Origin: Bacillus pseudomycoides DSM 12442
Lineage (GTDB): Bacteria > Bacillota > Bacilli > Bacillales > Bacillaceae_G
DNA length: 60,344 nt
Direction of reading: 5' to 3'
Assembly (NCBI RefSeq): GCF_000161455.1
Contig: NZ_CM000745.1
Coordinates: 125,265 to 185,608, forward strand
Part shown: piece by piece, positions 7,530 to 14,975 of the stretch
Numbering within the stretch: position 1 is the stretch's first letter
How the letters are laid out: each line of letters begins with the position of its first letter
Position numbers and translations under genes: made by a program
The notes under the pieces: generated by a model
What the model saw: the letters and a program-made list of their open reading frames with translations, nothing else
Told to the model about the DNA's origin: nothing
Database searches by the model: none

Positions 7530-8204
7530 TTAAGAAGTAGTAATTCTTTTATTAATTAGCTGGATGCACAATAAGAATAGGAGTGACATACCGACTGTTA
7601 TGATAACAAGCGTCCAGGCGAGCTGCATGTTACTTGCGTCAATCGCCATATAAATGGCTGTAGGAATTGTTTGTGTTTTTCCTGGAATGTTACCAGCAAA
7701 CATAAGTGTTGCTCCAAATTCACCAAGTGCACGTACAAAGCTTAATATCATTCCACTAAGTAGTGCGGGGAATGCAAGCGGCAATGTGACATGTAAGAAG
7801 ACTTGGTGTTCACTGGCCCCAAGATCACGGGCACCGTCTTCAATTTGCTCGTTTGCAATAGAAAAACCTGTCTTGGCCGATTGATACATAAGTGGGAATG
7901 AAACGACTGTTGAAGCGATGACAGCAGCCCATGATGTAAACATAATAGAGTGTTGAAATAATGATTCAATCCACTTACCAACTGGGCTGTTATTCCCAAA
8001 AATAATAATGAGAAAGAACCCAATAACAGTTGGCGGGAGCACCATCGGTAATAGAAAAATGGTTTCTAATAACACTTTATAGCGCCACAAGGAGCGAGCT
8101 AATACTCGTCCAATAATTGTGCCGAAAATCATAACAATAATGGTGGCGAGTGCAGCTACTCGTAAGGAAAGAAAAATAGGCGGCCAAAGTGCATCAAATG
8201 CCAT
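7530..8204 (-). CDS. modB: Molybdate ABC transporter permease ModB
   Basis: This 224-residue permease has five to six membrane helices and an EAA loop, EDGARDLGASEHQVF with LPLAFPAL (about residues 122-147), which contacts the ATPase. The MVLPPTVIGFFL segment is typical of ModB. It lies 5 bases downstream of modA on the same strand, so the two are co-transcribed. No modC ATPase gene follows: downstream is a long gap and then an unrelated gene. The permease must borrow an ATPase encoded elsewhere, or the operon has lost it. Confidence 0.92.
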   Translation of the reverse strand: MAFDALWPPIFLSLRVAALATIIVMIFGTIIGRVLARSLWRYKVLLETIFLLPMVLPPTVIGFFLIIIFGNNSPVGKWIESLFQHSIMFTSWAAVIASTVVSFPLMYQSAKTGFSIANEQIEDGARDLGASEHQVFLHVTLPLAFPALLSGMILSFVRALGEFGATLMFAGNIPGKTQTIPTAIYMAIDASNMQLAWTLVIITVGMSLLFLLCIQLINKRITTS

Positions 8205-8209
8205 GGTAG

Positions 8210-9016
8210 TTAAGATAGAATTGTAAATCCATATTTTTTAAAGATAGATTGTGCCTCTTTTGACTGTAAATATTCATAGAATGAAGTCGCCTCTTTCTTA
8301 TGCTTGGATTCTTTTATAACCCCTGCTGGATAGTGGATCGGTTCATGAGAATTAGTTGGTGCTGCATTTGCAATTTTTACTTTGTCTGAAATGAGAGCAT
8401 CTGTTTTGTATACAATTCCAGCATCTACATTTCCTGTTTCTACATATGTTAACACTTGGCGGACGTCTTTTGTAAATACAATTTTGTTTTGGAGGTCATT
8501 CCATAGATTTTCATGCGTAAGTGAAGCTTTTGCATATTTTCCGGCTGGTACAGATTCAGGTGTACCAATTGCTAGTTTCTTCACTTTTTCTTCTTTTAAC
8601 TCTTGAAATGTTTTAATGGAACTTTCCTTTGGAACGACTAAAACAAGTTCATTTCCAAGAAGATTTTTCCCCTCTTTTTCATTAATAAATCCTTTTTTTA
8701 CAAGCGTTTGAAATTTATCTTCTGCTGCAGAGAAGAAGATATCAGCAGGAGCCCCTTGTTCAATTTGCTGCTGAAGTGCACCAGAACCACCAAAGTTAAA
8801 GGAAAGCTTTATGTTTGGTTCTTTCTGTTTATATTGTTTTTCAATTTCTTTGAAAGCATCCTGTAAACTTGCAGCTGCAGATATCGTAAGTTCAACTGTC
8901 TTTTCTTCTTTAGCAGTCGTTTTTTCTTTTTTTTCTCCACTTGTGCAAGCCGAGCTAAATATAAGAAGGAAAGAAAGCATGAATACCCCAATGTACCGTA
9001 ATGTAAATCTGTTCAT
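8210..9016 (-). CDS. modA: Molybdate-binding lipoprotein ModA
   Basis: This is the periplasmic-type molybdate-binding component, lipid-anchored through Cys24 of FSSAC. The mature N-terminus has the ligand-loop motif ISAAASLQDAF, followed by FNFGGSGALQQQIEQGAPADIFFSA, characteristic of ModA. The length of 268 residues fits. I use the ATG after AAAGGGGATTATATTT; the frame's earlier Met lacks a ribosome site. It is the first gene of modA-modB and is divergent from the HTH/substrate-binding regulator at 9176, with a perfect inverted repeat in between. Confidence 0.92.
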   Translation of the reverse strand: MNRFTLRYIGVFMLSFLLIFSSACTSGEKKEKTTAKEEKTVELTISAAASLQDAFKEIEKQYKQKEPNIKLSFNFGGSGALQQQIEQGAPADIFFSAAEDKFQTLVKKGFINEKEGKNLLGNELVLVVPKESSIKTFQELKEEKVKKLAIGTPESVPAGKYAKASLTHENLWNDLQNKIVFTKDVRQVLTYVETGNVDAGIVYKTDALISDKVKIANAAPTNSHEPIHYPAGVIKESKHKKEATSFYEYLQSKEAQSIFKKYGFTILS

Positions 9017-9057
9017 AAATATAATCCCCTTTCTTTTCACCATATTAATTATAACTA

Positions 9058-9095
9058 ATTATATTTAATTATAAATAGATATAATTAAATATAAT
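9058..9095. promoter_or_regulatory. Perfect 15-bp inverted repeat operator between modA and its regulator
   Basis: ATTATATTTAATTAT and its exact reverse complement ATAATTAAATATAAT are separated by 8 bases, centred in the divergent promoter region. Position and symmetry suggest the binding site of the regulator encoded at 9176. Confidence 0.75.
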
Positions 9096-9175
9096 GTGAA
9101 ATAAATCACTTTTTGAAAAAATAGGAGAAATTTTCTTTCTTTGTTACAATGAAAAGAGAAAGTGAGGAATCGTCT

Positions 9176-10096
9176 ATGGATCATCATTCCTACACAACGG
9201 AAGAAGTAGCAAATCGATTAAAAGTCTCAAAGTTAACAGTGTATGATTTAATTAAAAAGGGTGAACTACCTTCCTACAGAGTTGGTAGACAAATGCGCAT
9301 CGATGCAGTGGACTTAGAACAATATATTAAGCAAATGAAAACAGGGAAAGTACAAACTGCTTCTATGAAACTAAAGGAGAAGAATAGAGAATCTTCCTGT
9401 GTAATTAGTGGACAAGAGTTAACATTAGATATGCTAGCGAAACATCTTGAAAGATTTTTAACAGGCTCTAGTATGCTCCGGGCTTATCAGGGGAGTTTAA
9501 TGAGTTTAATTAAAATGTCTCAAGGAGAAGGAAGTATCGTTAGTTTACATTTGTTCGATGGAGATACAGGAGAATATAACATCCCATATGTAAAACGAAT
9601 TTTAGTTGGACAGCCATGTATTGTGATGAACTTATTAGCGAGAAATGTTGGGTTTTATGTCCAAGAAGGAAATCCAAAAGGAATACAAAAGTGGGCTGAC
9701 TTGAGTCGTTCATCGATTCAATTTGTGAATCGTGAAAAAGGATCGGGAATTCGTGTACTAGTAGATGAACAGGTGAGAATTCAAAATGTAGATAAAGCAA
9801 ATATTCGAGGATATAATTGGGAAGAGTCTAATCATCTTGGTGTTGCCTCTCAAATTGCTAATAGGAAAGCTGATGTCGGCATAGGAACAGAAAAGGTAGC
9901 ACAAATTGTGAATGTAGATTTTATTCCACTTATGGAAGAACAATATGACTTAGTAATCTTAAAAAATAAAGAAAATGAACAACTTATTGAAGCAGTAAAA
10001 GAAATACTGCAATCGACAGAATTTCAAAATGAACTACGAGCAATTGGTGGGTACGATATAAGTAAAACAGGTCAAATTATATATGAAACAAATTGA
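9176..10096 (+). CDS. Excisionase-type HTH regulator with molybdate-binding-like domain
   Basis: Residues about 3-52 form an excisionase/MerR-like winged helix (YTTEEVANRLKVSKLTVYD, then GELPSYRVGRQMRI). From about residue 95 a periplasmic-binding-protein-like fold follows, with GSSMLRAYQGS near its start and NREKGSGIRVLVDEQ and ADVGIGTEKVA further on. This HTH_17 plus PBP_like layout is known for one-component regulators of molybdate or tungstate uptake. Divergence from modAB supports a role as the molybdate-responsive regulator, probably also of itself. I use the ATG at 9176 after GTGAGGAAT; an ATG at 9149 lacks a ribosome site. Confidence 0.85.
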   Translation: MDHHSYTTEEVANRLKVSKLTVYDLIKKGELPSYRVGRQMRIDAVDLEQYIKQMKTGKVQTASMKLKEKNRESSCVISGQELTLDMLAKHLERFLTGSSMLRAYQGSLMSLIKMSQGEGSIVSLHLFDGDTGEYNIPYVKRILVGQPCIVMNLLARNVGFYVQEGNPKGIQKWADLSRSSIQFVNREKGSGIRVLVDEQVRIQNVDKANIRGYNWEESNHLGVASQIANRKADVGIGTEKVAQIVNVDFIPLMEEQYDLVILKNKENEQLIEAVKEILQSTEFQNELRAIGGYDISKTGQIIYETN

Positions 10097-10097
10097 A

Positions 10098-10132
10098 AAA
10101 GCTGCTTGTCTATGGACGAGGAGCTTTTTCTC
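10098..10132. terminator. Weak bidirectional terminator
   Basis: AAAAAGCTGCTTGTC and GACGAGGAGCTTTTTC form an imperfect stem between the regulator and the convergent micro-peptide operon. Confidence 0.55.
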
Positions 10133-10159
10133 TATATAAAGGGGTTAGGGGAAACAAGT

Positions 10160-10264
10160 TTATAGGACAAGACCTTGAGCAAGTGCGTAAATAAATGCTG
10201 TAAGAAGAGCTGCGCCGCTTGCAAGTCCGATAAAGTCTAATTTGTTAAAAGTAATGTTGTTCAT
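10160..10264 (-). CDS. 34-aa hydrophobic micro-peptide, K-L-D-F-I-G family
   Basis: The peptide has a polar N-terminus (MNNITFNK), the motif LDFIGLASGAALLTAF and a hydrophobic C-terminus, long enough for one membrane helix. A perfect AAGGAGAG lies 6 bases before the ATG and overlaps the end of the upstream peptide gene, so the two are translationally coupled. The copy at 11280 is nearly identical, a decayed copy lies at 18517, and the motif recurs in the four 36-residue peptides at 38 kb. It has no double-Gly leader, export gene or immunity gene. Function unknown; a membrane-acting peptide is the likeliest reading. Confidence 0.85.
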   Translation of the reverse strand: MNNITFNKLDFIGLASGAALLTAFIYALAQGLVL

Positions 10265-10276
10265 AGTTATCTCTCC

Positions 10277-10378
10277 TTATTTGTTTAATGTAGTAGCAAC
10301 CGCTTTTGCATCGACAAGAGCGGATAACACCATACTCATTGTATTTACAAATCTATTTGTTTTCATTTTGTTCATCAT
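10277..10378 (-). CDS. 33-aa micro-peptide, A-L-V-D-A-K family
   Basis: This is the first gene of a two-peptide operon. After a basic N-terminus (MMNKMKTNRF) comes VNTMSMVLSALVDAKAVATT and a LNK end; the helix is amphipathic rather than fully hydrophobic. AAAGGAGCG precedes the ATG. Close relatives are the first peptide at 11388 (SALVDAKSVAHSLNK) and the two peptides at 22285 and 22377, which share L-x-A-L-[VI]-D-A-K-x-V and an L-N end. The operon is driven by the BceR-type promoter at 10426. Function unknown. Confidence 0.85.
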   Translation of the reverse strand: MMNKMKTNRFVNTMSMVLSALVDAKAVATTLNK

Positions 10379-10425
10379 GCGTATCCGCTCCTTTCCGAAT
10401 TGTTGTTGCCCTTGTTTCTGTCTTA

Positions 10426-10489
10426 ATTATATGAAATACGACCAGGAGTAACTATCGAATTAGCTTACAGCAAGATTACACCTTTGTAA
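10426..10489 (-). promoter_or_regulatory. BceR-type promoter of a micro-peptide operon (instance 2)
   Basis: On the minus strand: TTACA-AAGG-TGTAA, five bases, TGTAAG, 32 bases, TATAAT. The -35 region, TAGTTA 17 bases before the -10, is poor, as expected for an activator-dependent promoter. Confidence 0.85.
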
Positions 10490-10602
10490 GAATTAATTTT
10501 TGAAAATTGTCACTTAATTTTATTACCAACTACTAAAACTTAGTGTTATAATTGTTGTAAGGATATAATTAAACTTTGGATATTGAGAAAGGAACGAAAC
10601 GA

Positions 10603-11208
10603 ATGTATAAGCTAATTACATTTTTGTTGAAATATATATTTAAAACGCTTGGAAAAGTGGAGGTTCAAGGAAAAGAAAAATTACCTGAAGGTGGGCCGTA
10701 TGTTATTGCTTGTACGCATACGAGTTTTATGGATGTTTTAATGCTGGCAGCTGGGATGTACCCAACGGAAATTCATTATATGGCCAAAAAGGAACTGTTT
10801 GAAAGTAAATTTACAAATTGGTTCTTTAAGAATGTAAATGCTTTTCCGGTAGATCGCGCAAATCCAGGGCCAAGTACATTGAAAATTCCATCCCGTTTAT
10901 TAAAAGATGGGAAAGTAGTAGGGATTTTTCCAAGTGGAACGAGATCGACAGAGGATGTTTCTTTAAAAGCAGGAGCTGTTACGATTGCAATGCGTTCTAA
11001 TGTTCCTTTAGTACCAGCAGCTTATGTTGGGCCATCAAGTGTAAAAGAATTAATTAAGGGGAAAAGAGCACAATTAATTTTTGGTAATCCGATTCAAGTT
11101 GAAGCGGGAGAGACAGTGGATCGAAAAACGGCTATGAAAATGATGACGGATCAATTAAATACAATGTTTGAAGAATTAACAGAGACATTACAACAAAATA
11201 AAAAATAG
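10603..11208 (+). CDS. plsC: 1-acyl-sn-glycerol-3-phosphate acyltransferase (PlsC family)
   Basis: It transfers an acyl chain to lysophosphatidic acid in phospholipid synthesis, at the membrane. The 201-residue protein has the HX4D motif as HTSFMD (His39, Asp44) and the second PlsC block as FPSGTRS (about residues 109-115), where most family members have FPEGTRS; the Glu to Ser change is worth noting. A third block, VPLVPAAYVG, follows. The ATG at 10603 has GAAAGGAACG before it. The gene is monocistronic, with its own terminator, and lies between two minus-strand micro-peptide operons. Confidence 0.88.
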   Translation: MYKLITFLLKYIFKTLGKVEVQGKEKLPEGGPYVIACTHTSFMDVLMLAAGMYPTEIHYMAKKELFESKFTNWFFKNVNAFPVDRANPGPSTLKIPSRLLKDGKVVGIFPSGTRSTEDVSLKAGAVTIAMRSNVPLVPAAYVGPSSVKELIKGKRAQLIFGNPIQVEAGETVDRKTAMKMMTDQLNTMFEELTETLQQNKK

Positions 11209-11209
11209 G

Positions 11210-11243
11210 AAAAGACGACCGGGCATAGACGGTCGTCTTTTCT
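11210..11243. terminator. Bidirectional terminator
   Basis: AAAAGACGACC and GGTCGTCTTTT form a strong stem shared by the acyltransferase gene and the convergent micro-peptide operon. Confidence 0.85.
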
Positions 11244-11279
11244 ATTACTATCTATATAAAGGGGAAAGGGGACAAAAAA

Positions 11280-11378
11280 TTATAGAAGCGTAGCAGCATA
11301 AATGAAAGCTGTAAGAAGAGCTGAGCCGCTAGCTAATCCGATAAAATCTAATTTGTTAAAAGTAATATTGTTCATCAT
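11280..11378 (-). CDS. 32-aa hydrophobic micro-peptide, K-L-D-F-I-G family (second copy)
   Basis: Nearly identical to the peptide at 10160: MNNITFNKLDFIGLASG then SALLTAFIYAA and a different, shorter end. TAAGGAGAG precedes two consecutive ATG codons; the second, at 11375, aligns with the start of the paralogue. It is the downstream gene of a two-peptide operon. Its 3' tail is C-rich on the coding strand, like that of the first copy. The whole operon including the promoter is a duplicate of the one at 10.2-10.5 kb, with plsC in between. Confidence 0.85.
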   Translation of the reverse strand: MMNNITFNKLDFIGLASGSALLTAFIYAATLL

Positions 11379-11387
11379 ACTCTCTCC

Positions 11388-11489
11388 TTACTTATTTAAT
11401 GAATGAGCAACTGATTTTGCATCGACAAGAGCGGATAACACCATACTCATTGTATTTACGAGTTTATTTATTTTTATTTTGTTCATCAT
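11388..11489 (-). CDS. 33-aa micro-peptide, A-L-V-D-A-K family (second copy)
   Basis: This is a paralogue of the peptide at 10277. It has a basic start (MMNKIKINKL), then VNTMSMVLSALVDAKSVAHS and the LNK end. The core and the first codons are almost unchanged at the DNA level, and the middle and end have diverged by a few residues, which suggests selection on the peptide. AAAAGGAGCG precedes the start. It is the first gene of the duplicate operon under the promoter at 11535. Confidence 0.85.
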   Translation of the reverse strand: MMNKIKINKLVNTMSMVLSALVDAKSVAHSLNK

Positions 11490-11534
11490 GCGTATTCGCT
11501 CCTTTTCGAATGGTTGTTGTTACTTTCTGACCTA

Positions 11535-11598
11535 ATTGTACGAAATATAGAGGGAAGTCACTATCGAATTAGCTTACAGGAGGATTACACTTTTGTAA
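11535..11598 (-). promoter_or_regulatory. BceR-type promoter of the duplicate micro-peptide operon (instance 3)
   Basis: On the minus strand: TTACA-AAAG-TGTAA, five bases, TGTAAG, 32 bases, TACAAT. The spacer again contains AATTCGATAGTGA. Confidence 0.85.
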
Positions 11599-11678
11599 GG
11601 AAACTGAACATCTATGTAAGGATATAAATATTTGACAAGGGATTATGAAATTCGTACGTTAAAGAAAGAGGTGAGCAC

Positions 11679-11765
11679 ATGACAAATATTAGAGATATCG
11701 CAAAGCTAGCAGGTGTGTCCGTTATGTGCCATTACATAGCGGATTTTTTTGAGAATTTTTTTTGA
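11679..11765 (+). pseudogene. Truncated LacI-family regulator
   Basis: AGAGGTGAGCAC precedes an ATG encoding MTNIRDIAKLAGVSV, the start of a LacI-type DNA-binding domain up to the recognition helix. The frame then runs into unrelated residues and stops after 28 codons. The rest of the repressor is missing. Confidence 0.8.
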
Positions 11766-11791
11766 CTGGAAACGCGTTTCATACTTTATAA
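11762..11791 (+). promoter_or_regulatory. Promoter with LacI/CcpA-type operator in the spacer
   Basis: TTGACT is followed by the near-palindrome TGGAAACGCGTTTCA (11767-11781), a cre/LacI-operator-like site, and then TTTATA or TATAAC. It directly follows the truncated LacI gene, so it is probably the remnant of that repressor's target or of an autoregulated promoter. Confidence 0.6.
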
Positions 11792-11870
11792 CTGAATTAT
11801 ACCGGTTATGTAGTAATCCAGGGATTCTTTTCAAGTGTTACGACAGTGAATAGAATTTGGAGGAGTATTG

Positions 11871-12311
11871 ATGGATGAACTATTATTGAATGTGAGAAAG
11901 TATGTAGAGCCTGATGAACAAATCTTGTCTTTTATTGATATTGTTGTAATTGTAGGATCGGTATTCATTATTGGGCAAGAAAAAGCAATGTATACGCTCG
12001 TTGCAGTATTTATCGGAGCAAAAGTAATCGACTTTATTGTAGAAGGAATTAATACGAAAACAGCAGTTACGATTATATCTAGTCAACCAGATTTAATTCG
12101 TGAAACGATTACGAAACATATGACACGGGGTGTTACTGTTTTAGAAGGTCGCGGTGGTTATACTGGAAAAAATAAAGAAGTACTATATGTCGTAATTAAT
12201 AAGCAAGAGCTTGTAAAATTAAAACAAGTAATCAGTAATGTAGATGAAGATGCATTTGTTGTTATTCACGATGTACGAGATGTACTTGGCGGTGGTTTTA
12301 AAGCAAGCTAA
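11871..12311 (+). CDS. YitT-family C-terminal half (probably truncated gene)
   Basis: The protein contains the last two membrane helices of a YitT-type protein (DIVVIVGSVFIIGQEKAMYT, then VAVFIGAKVIDFIVEG), followed by a complete C-terminal DUF2179 domain (TRGVTVLEGRGGYTGK to FVVIHDVRDVLGGGF). Family members are usually about 280 residues with five to six helices; this one has 146. Its first 18 residues (MDELLLNVRKYVEPDEQI) do not resemble YitT and may come from another gene joined by deletion. GGAGGAG lies 5 bases before the ATG, so it may still be translated. Confidence 0.75.
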   Translation: MDELLLNVRKYVEPDEQILSFIDIVVIVGSVFIIGQEKAMYTLVAVFIGAKVIDFIVEGINTKTAVTIISSQPDLIRETITKHMTRGVTVLEGRGGYTGKNKEVLYVVINKQELVKLKQVISNVDEDAFVVIHDVRDVLGGGFKAS

Positions 12312-12347
12312 AAAGATGAACGAGGGGATTCGTTCATCTTTTTTTAT
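12312..12347. terminator. Bidirectional terminator
   Basis: AAAAAGATGAACGA-GGGGAT-TCGTTCATCTTTTTTT lies between the YitT-like gene and the convergent siroheme operon. Confidence 0.9.
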
Positions 12348-12793
12348 TTTATAATTTGGGGAAGGATCTTCATTAGTTTTTCTTTTATTCGTTTTGCAAA
12401 GGATGGATTTTTACCAGAAGTTGATATGCTTATAACATATTCGTCATTTCGAATGATTGCAGGTGTATGAAAGGATGACTCTGTGCCATCACTTACGATA
12501 TTAACCCATTGAAAATCATGTGCAGCTTGTTTGACCATCATATTTACATCATGATGATTTGTTGCAGCATAGATGAGATGAGCATCTTTAATATCTTCTT
12601 CTGTAAACATTTTTTCCTTCCATGTAATATAGGTGAGATTCTCCATTTCTTCACAAATATACGGGCTCACAATCGTGACACGAGCTCCTGTATTCTTTAA
12701 ACCAGCTGCCTTTCGATATGCAATTTTTCCACCACCGATGATCACAACCGTTTTGCCTTGGAGATTACACATAATTGGATAAATGTTATACAT
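12344..12793 (-). CDS. sirC: Precorrin-2 dehydrogenase (siroheme synthesis)
   Basis: It oxidises precorrin-2 to sirohydrochlorin with NAD in the cytoplasm. A Rossmann motif GGGKIAYRKAAGL near the N-terminus and the TSGKNPSFAKRIKEKL segment are typical of the CysG-N/Met8/SirC family. It is about 150 residues, shorter than CysG-N-type enzymes, and lacks the C-terminal dimerisation extension. GGAGGAAT favours the Met at 12793. The 5' end overlaps sirB, so it is the last gene of the nirB-nirD-cobA/hemD-sirB-sirC operon. Confidence 0.88.
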   Translation of the reverse strand: MYNIYPIMCNLQGKTVVIIGGGKIAYRKAAGLKNTGARVTIVSPYICEEMENLTYITWKEKMFTEEDIKDAHLIYAATNHHDVNMMVKQAAHDFQWVNIVSDGTESSFHTPAIIRNDEYVISISTSGKNPSFAKRIKEKLMKILPQIIK

Positions 12794-13496
12794 GTACATA
12801 TTCCTCCATTCGCTCTAATAAAGCAGATTTCATGTAGGAATCAAATTGAAGACAATTACAAGTTGTAACGTTAGCATATTTTTTTGCATGCCGATTTATT
12901 TTCTGAAGTAATAACCCAGTGAAGAGAAGATAAGGCATGACATATACATGCCTTGCGTGCGATGACTTTTCATTGAGTTCATCAGTAAAAGAAGGTGTTC
13001 CTTTTGTTAAAAAGGAGCAGGAAACCGGCAAGCAGAGTCTTTGCTGGGCAGCTGCACCAATTTGTCTTAATTCATGTATAGGCTGAGAATCACTGCTACC
13101 ACGGCCAACAAGTAAGATTTCACTATTTGGCATTGGCATAGCTTCACGTATTCGTTTTATGACAAGTTCGATCATAAGCGGATGTGTACTAAAAGGTGGT
13201 ATAACTGAAAATGTAATGTGTGGATAGTGCTTTTTTATTTTCTCAATTTCAAAAGGAACATCACGTTTATAATGGGCCGCTGCAAATAATAAAACAGGGA
13301 CAATTAAAATCTCAGTTGCACCTTCAGTGATTGCTTCTACAATCGCATCTTGAACAGTCGGTGTTGTTAGTTCGAGAAATCCAATTTTTTGGATATTTTC
13401 ACTTCGCTCGTTTATAACAGACTGAACAAAGTGAATGAACTGTTTATTGCCTTCTTGTAATCTGCTACCGTGTCCAATATAAACGATGCCTTTCAT
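12786..13496 (-). CDS. sirB: Sirohydrochlorin ferrochelatase (CbiX-type)
   Basis: It inserts iron into sirohydrochlorin to give siroheme. Both CbiX half-domains are present: GHGSRLQEGNKQF at the N-terminus with the metal-ligand His, VPVLLFAAAHYKRDVP, and a second half beginning VGRGSSDSQPIHEL. The ATG overlaps the stop of cobA/hemD by four bases (ATGA), and its 3' end overlaps sirC, so expression is translationally coupled. The protein is 236 residues, a normal length for SirB. Confidence 0.9.
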   Translation of the reverse strand: MKGIVYIGHGSRLQEGNKQFIHFVQSVINERSENIQKIGFLELTTPTVQDAIVEAITEGATEILIVPVLLFAAAHYKRDVPFEIEKIKKHYPHITFSVIPPFSTHPLMIELVIKRIREAMPMPNSEILLVGRGSSDSQPIHELRQIGAAAQQRLCLPVSCSFLTKGTPSFTDELNEKSSHARHVYVMPYLLFTGLLLQKINRHAKKYANVTTCNCLQFDSYMKSALLERMEEYVHV

Positions 13497-14917
13497 TGTG
13501 TAAGCACCTCTTTCTCATTGATGATAGCTTGTAATTGATAATCAATGTGATGAAGTCCAGCTTTATTGGCATATTGTAAAGTTGGTTCATCGATATAGGA
13601 GAATGGTAAATTCAGAATATCTGTGAAGCCAAGGCGGTTTACTTCTGTGATAAACGTATCGATTGCAGCACGTCCTTCAAATACAATGCTATCCCATGTG
13701 AATTCAGTCAGTGTGCGTGAATGAACTTCATCAAAACGATGATCAATTGTATATTCGTGTGTCATGATATAAGAGCCAGCACCTATTTTTTCCTGAATGG
13801 CGGCAATTCGATTAATGTTTCGACCTAAATAAACAGTTGTTTCGTTGGAAAGTGTTGCAGGTAAGCTTAAAAGCCCATACTGCATAAGTGCCTTCTGTGT
13901 AGTGGCATTCATATACTGCAATGTTGCTTTTAAGGAGCGAATATCTTTTTGATGCTGCGCACATGATTGGAATAAGATTGCTACACTTTCAGCTGAGCAG
14001 AAAACAAGGCGTTCAGCATTAAAAATTTCACTAATCTGCTCAGGTGTTAATACATATTTTTGTTTTTTGAAAGTTGGTATTTGATATATTTCTGCGCCCG
14101 CTGCTTGTAACTTTTGCGCTAGTATACTTGTTTTGTTTGTTGCAGAGGCAAATAAAACTTTTTTTCCATGTAGTGGCTTGTGTTCTTTCCAGGCAATTTG
14201 TTTTCGTAAGGACACCACTTCACCAACAATTGTCATCGATGGATTTGAAATCTGTTCTTTTTTCACATCATCCACGATTGTGGAGAGTGTACCTGTAACA
14301 ACTCGTTGTTTTCCAGTTGTACCCCATTCAATAACTGCTACTGGTGTATCTTTTTTTCTTCCTGTTTGTAATAAATTCTCGCAAATTACCGGCAAGTTTT
14401 TAACGCCCATGTAAAAAGCAATTGTATCGCTGTTTAAGAGGGAGCTGTAATTTACTTGGTCGCTAATTGCGCCTTTTGTATGACCGGTTAACAAAGTTAC
14501 ACTATTACTGTAATTACGATGGGTAAGAGGGATGCCGGCATATGCACTAGCGGCAATACTAGATGTAATCCCTGGAACAATCTCGTATAAAATGTTTTCT
14601 GCTGCTAAAGCGGCTGCTTCTTCACCAACGCGACCAAAAATAGATGGATCTCCGCCTTTTAAGCGGACGACCGTTTTACCTTCTTTTGCAGACTGAATTA
14701 AATGAGCGTTAATCATTTCTTGTCGCATAATATGATTTGTTGGCATTTTTCCGCAATAGACGAGTTCGCATGTTGGCTTTGTATAGCGAAGTAAAGTTTG
14801 ATTTAATAAGCGGTCATATAAAACAACATCTGCTTGTTTTAGGCAATCTATTGCTTTTTTAGTAATAAGTCCTTCATCACCAGGTCCTGCACCAACTAAA
14901 TATACGTATCCGTTCAT
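13493..14917 (-). CDS. cobA: Fused uroporphyrinogen-III C-methyltransferase / uroporphyrinogen-III synthase-like
   Basis: Residues 1-240 are a SUMT (CobA) domain: YLVGAGPGDEGLITKKA at the start, KGGDPSIFGRVGEEA, and GIPLTHRNYSNSV, which bind SAM and make precorrin-2. Residues about 250-474 have the fold pattern of HemD (LFASATNKTSILAQKLQAAGA, CSAESVAILF, TLTEFTWDSIVFEG), so the enzyme may also supply its own substrate. The HemD half is divergent, and I am less sure it is active. GAGGTGTAGAG precedes the ATG. It belongs to the nitrite-reductase operon, which needs siroheme. Confidence 0.9.
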   Translation of the reverse strand: MNGYVYLVGAGPGDEGLITKKAIDCLKQADVVLYDRLLNQTLLRYTKPTCELVYCGKMPTNHIMRQEMINAHLIQSAKEGKTVVRLKGGDPSIFGRVGEEAAALAAENILYEIVPGITSSIAASAYAGIPLTHRNYSNSVTLLTGHTKGAISDQVNYSSLLNSDTIAFYMGVKNLPVICENLLQTGRKKDTPVAVIEWGTTGKQRVVTGTLSTIVDDVKKEQISNPSMTIVGEVVSLRKQIAWKEHKPLHGKKVLFASATNKTSILAQKLQAAGAEIYQIPTFKKQKYVLTPEQISEIFNAERLVFCSAESVAILFQSCAQHQKDIRSLKATLQYMNATTQKALMQYGLLSLPATLSNETTVYLGRNINRIAAIQEKIGAGSYIMTHEYTIDHRFDEVHSRTLTEFTWDSIVFEGRAAIDTFITEVNRLGFTDILNLPFSYIDEPTLQYANKAGLHHIDYQLQAIINEKEVLTQ

Positions 14918-14946
14918 CTCTACACCTCATCTATTTTCACTTGAAA

Positions 14947-14966
14947 GGAAGCCAAAAAGGGCTTCC
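14947..14966. other. Small intercistronic hairpin between nirD and cobA/hemD
   Basis: A perfect GGAAGCC-AAAAAG-GGCTTCC hairpin without a T-run may be an RNA-processing or stabilising element inside the operon. Confidence 0.5.
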
Positions 14967-14975
14967 CTGTACAAG

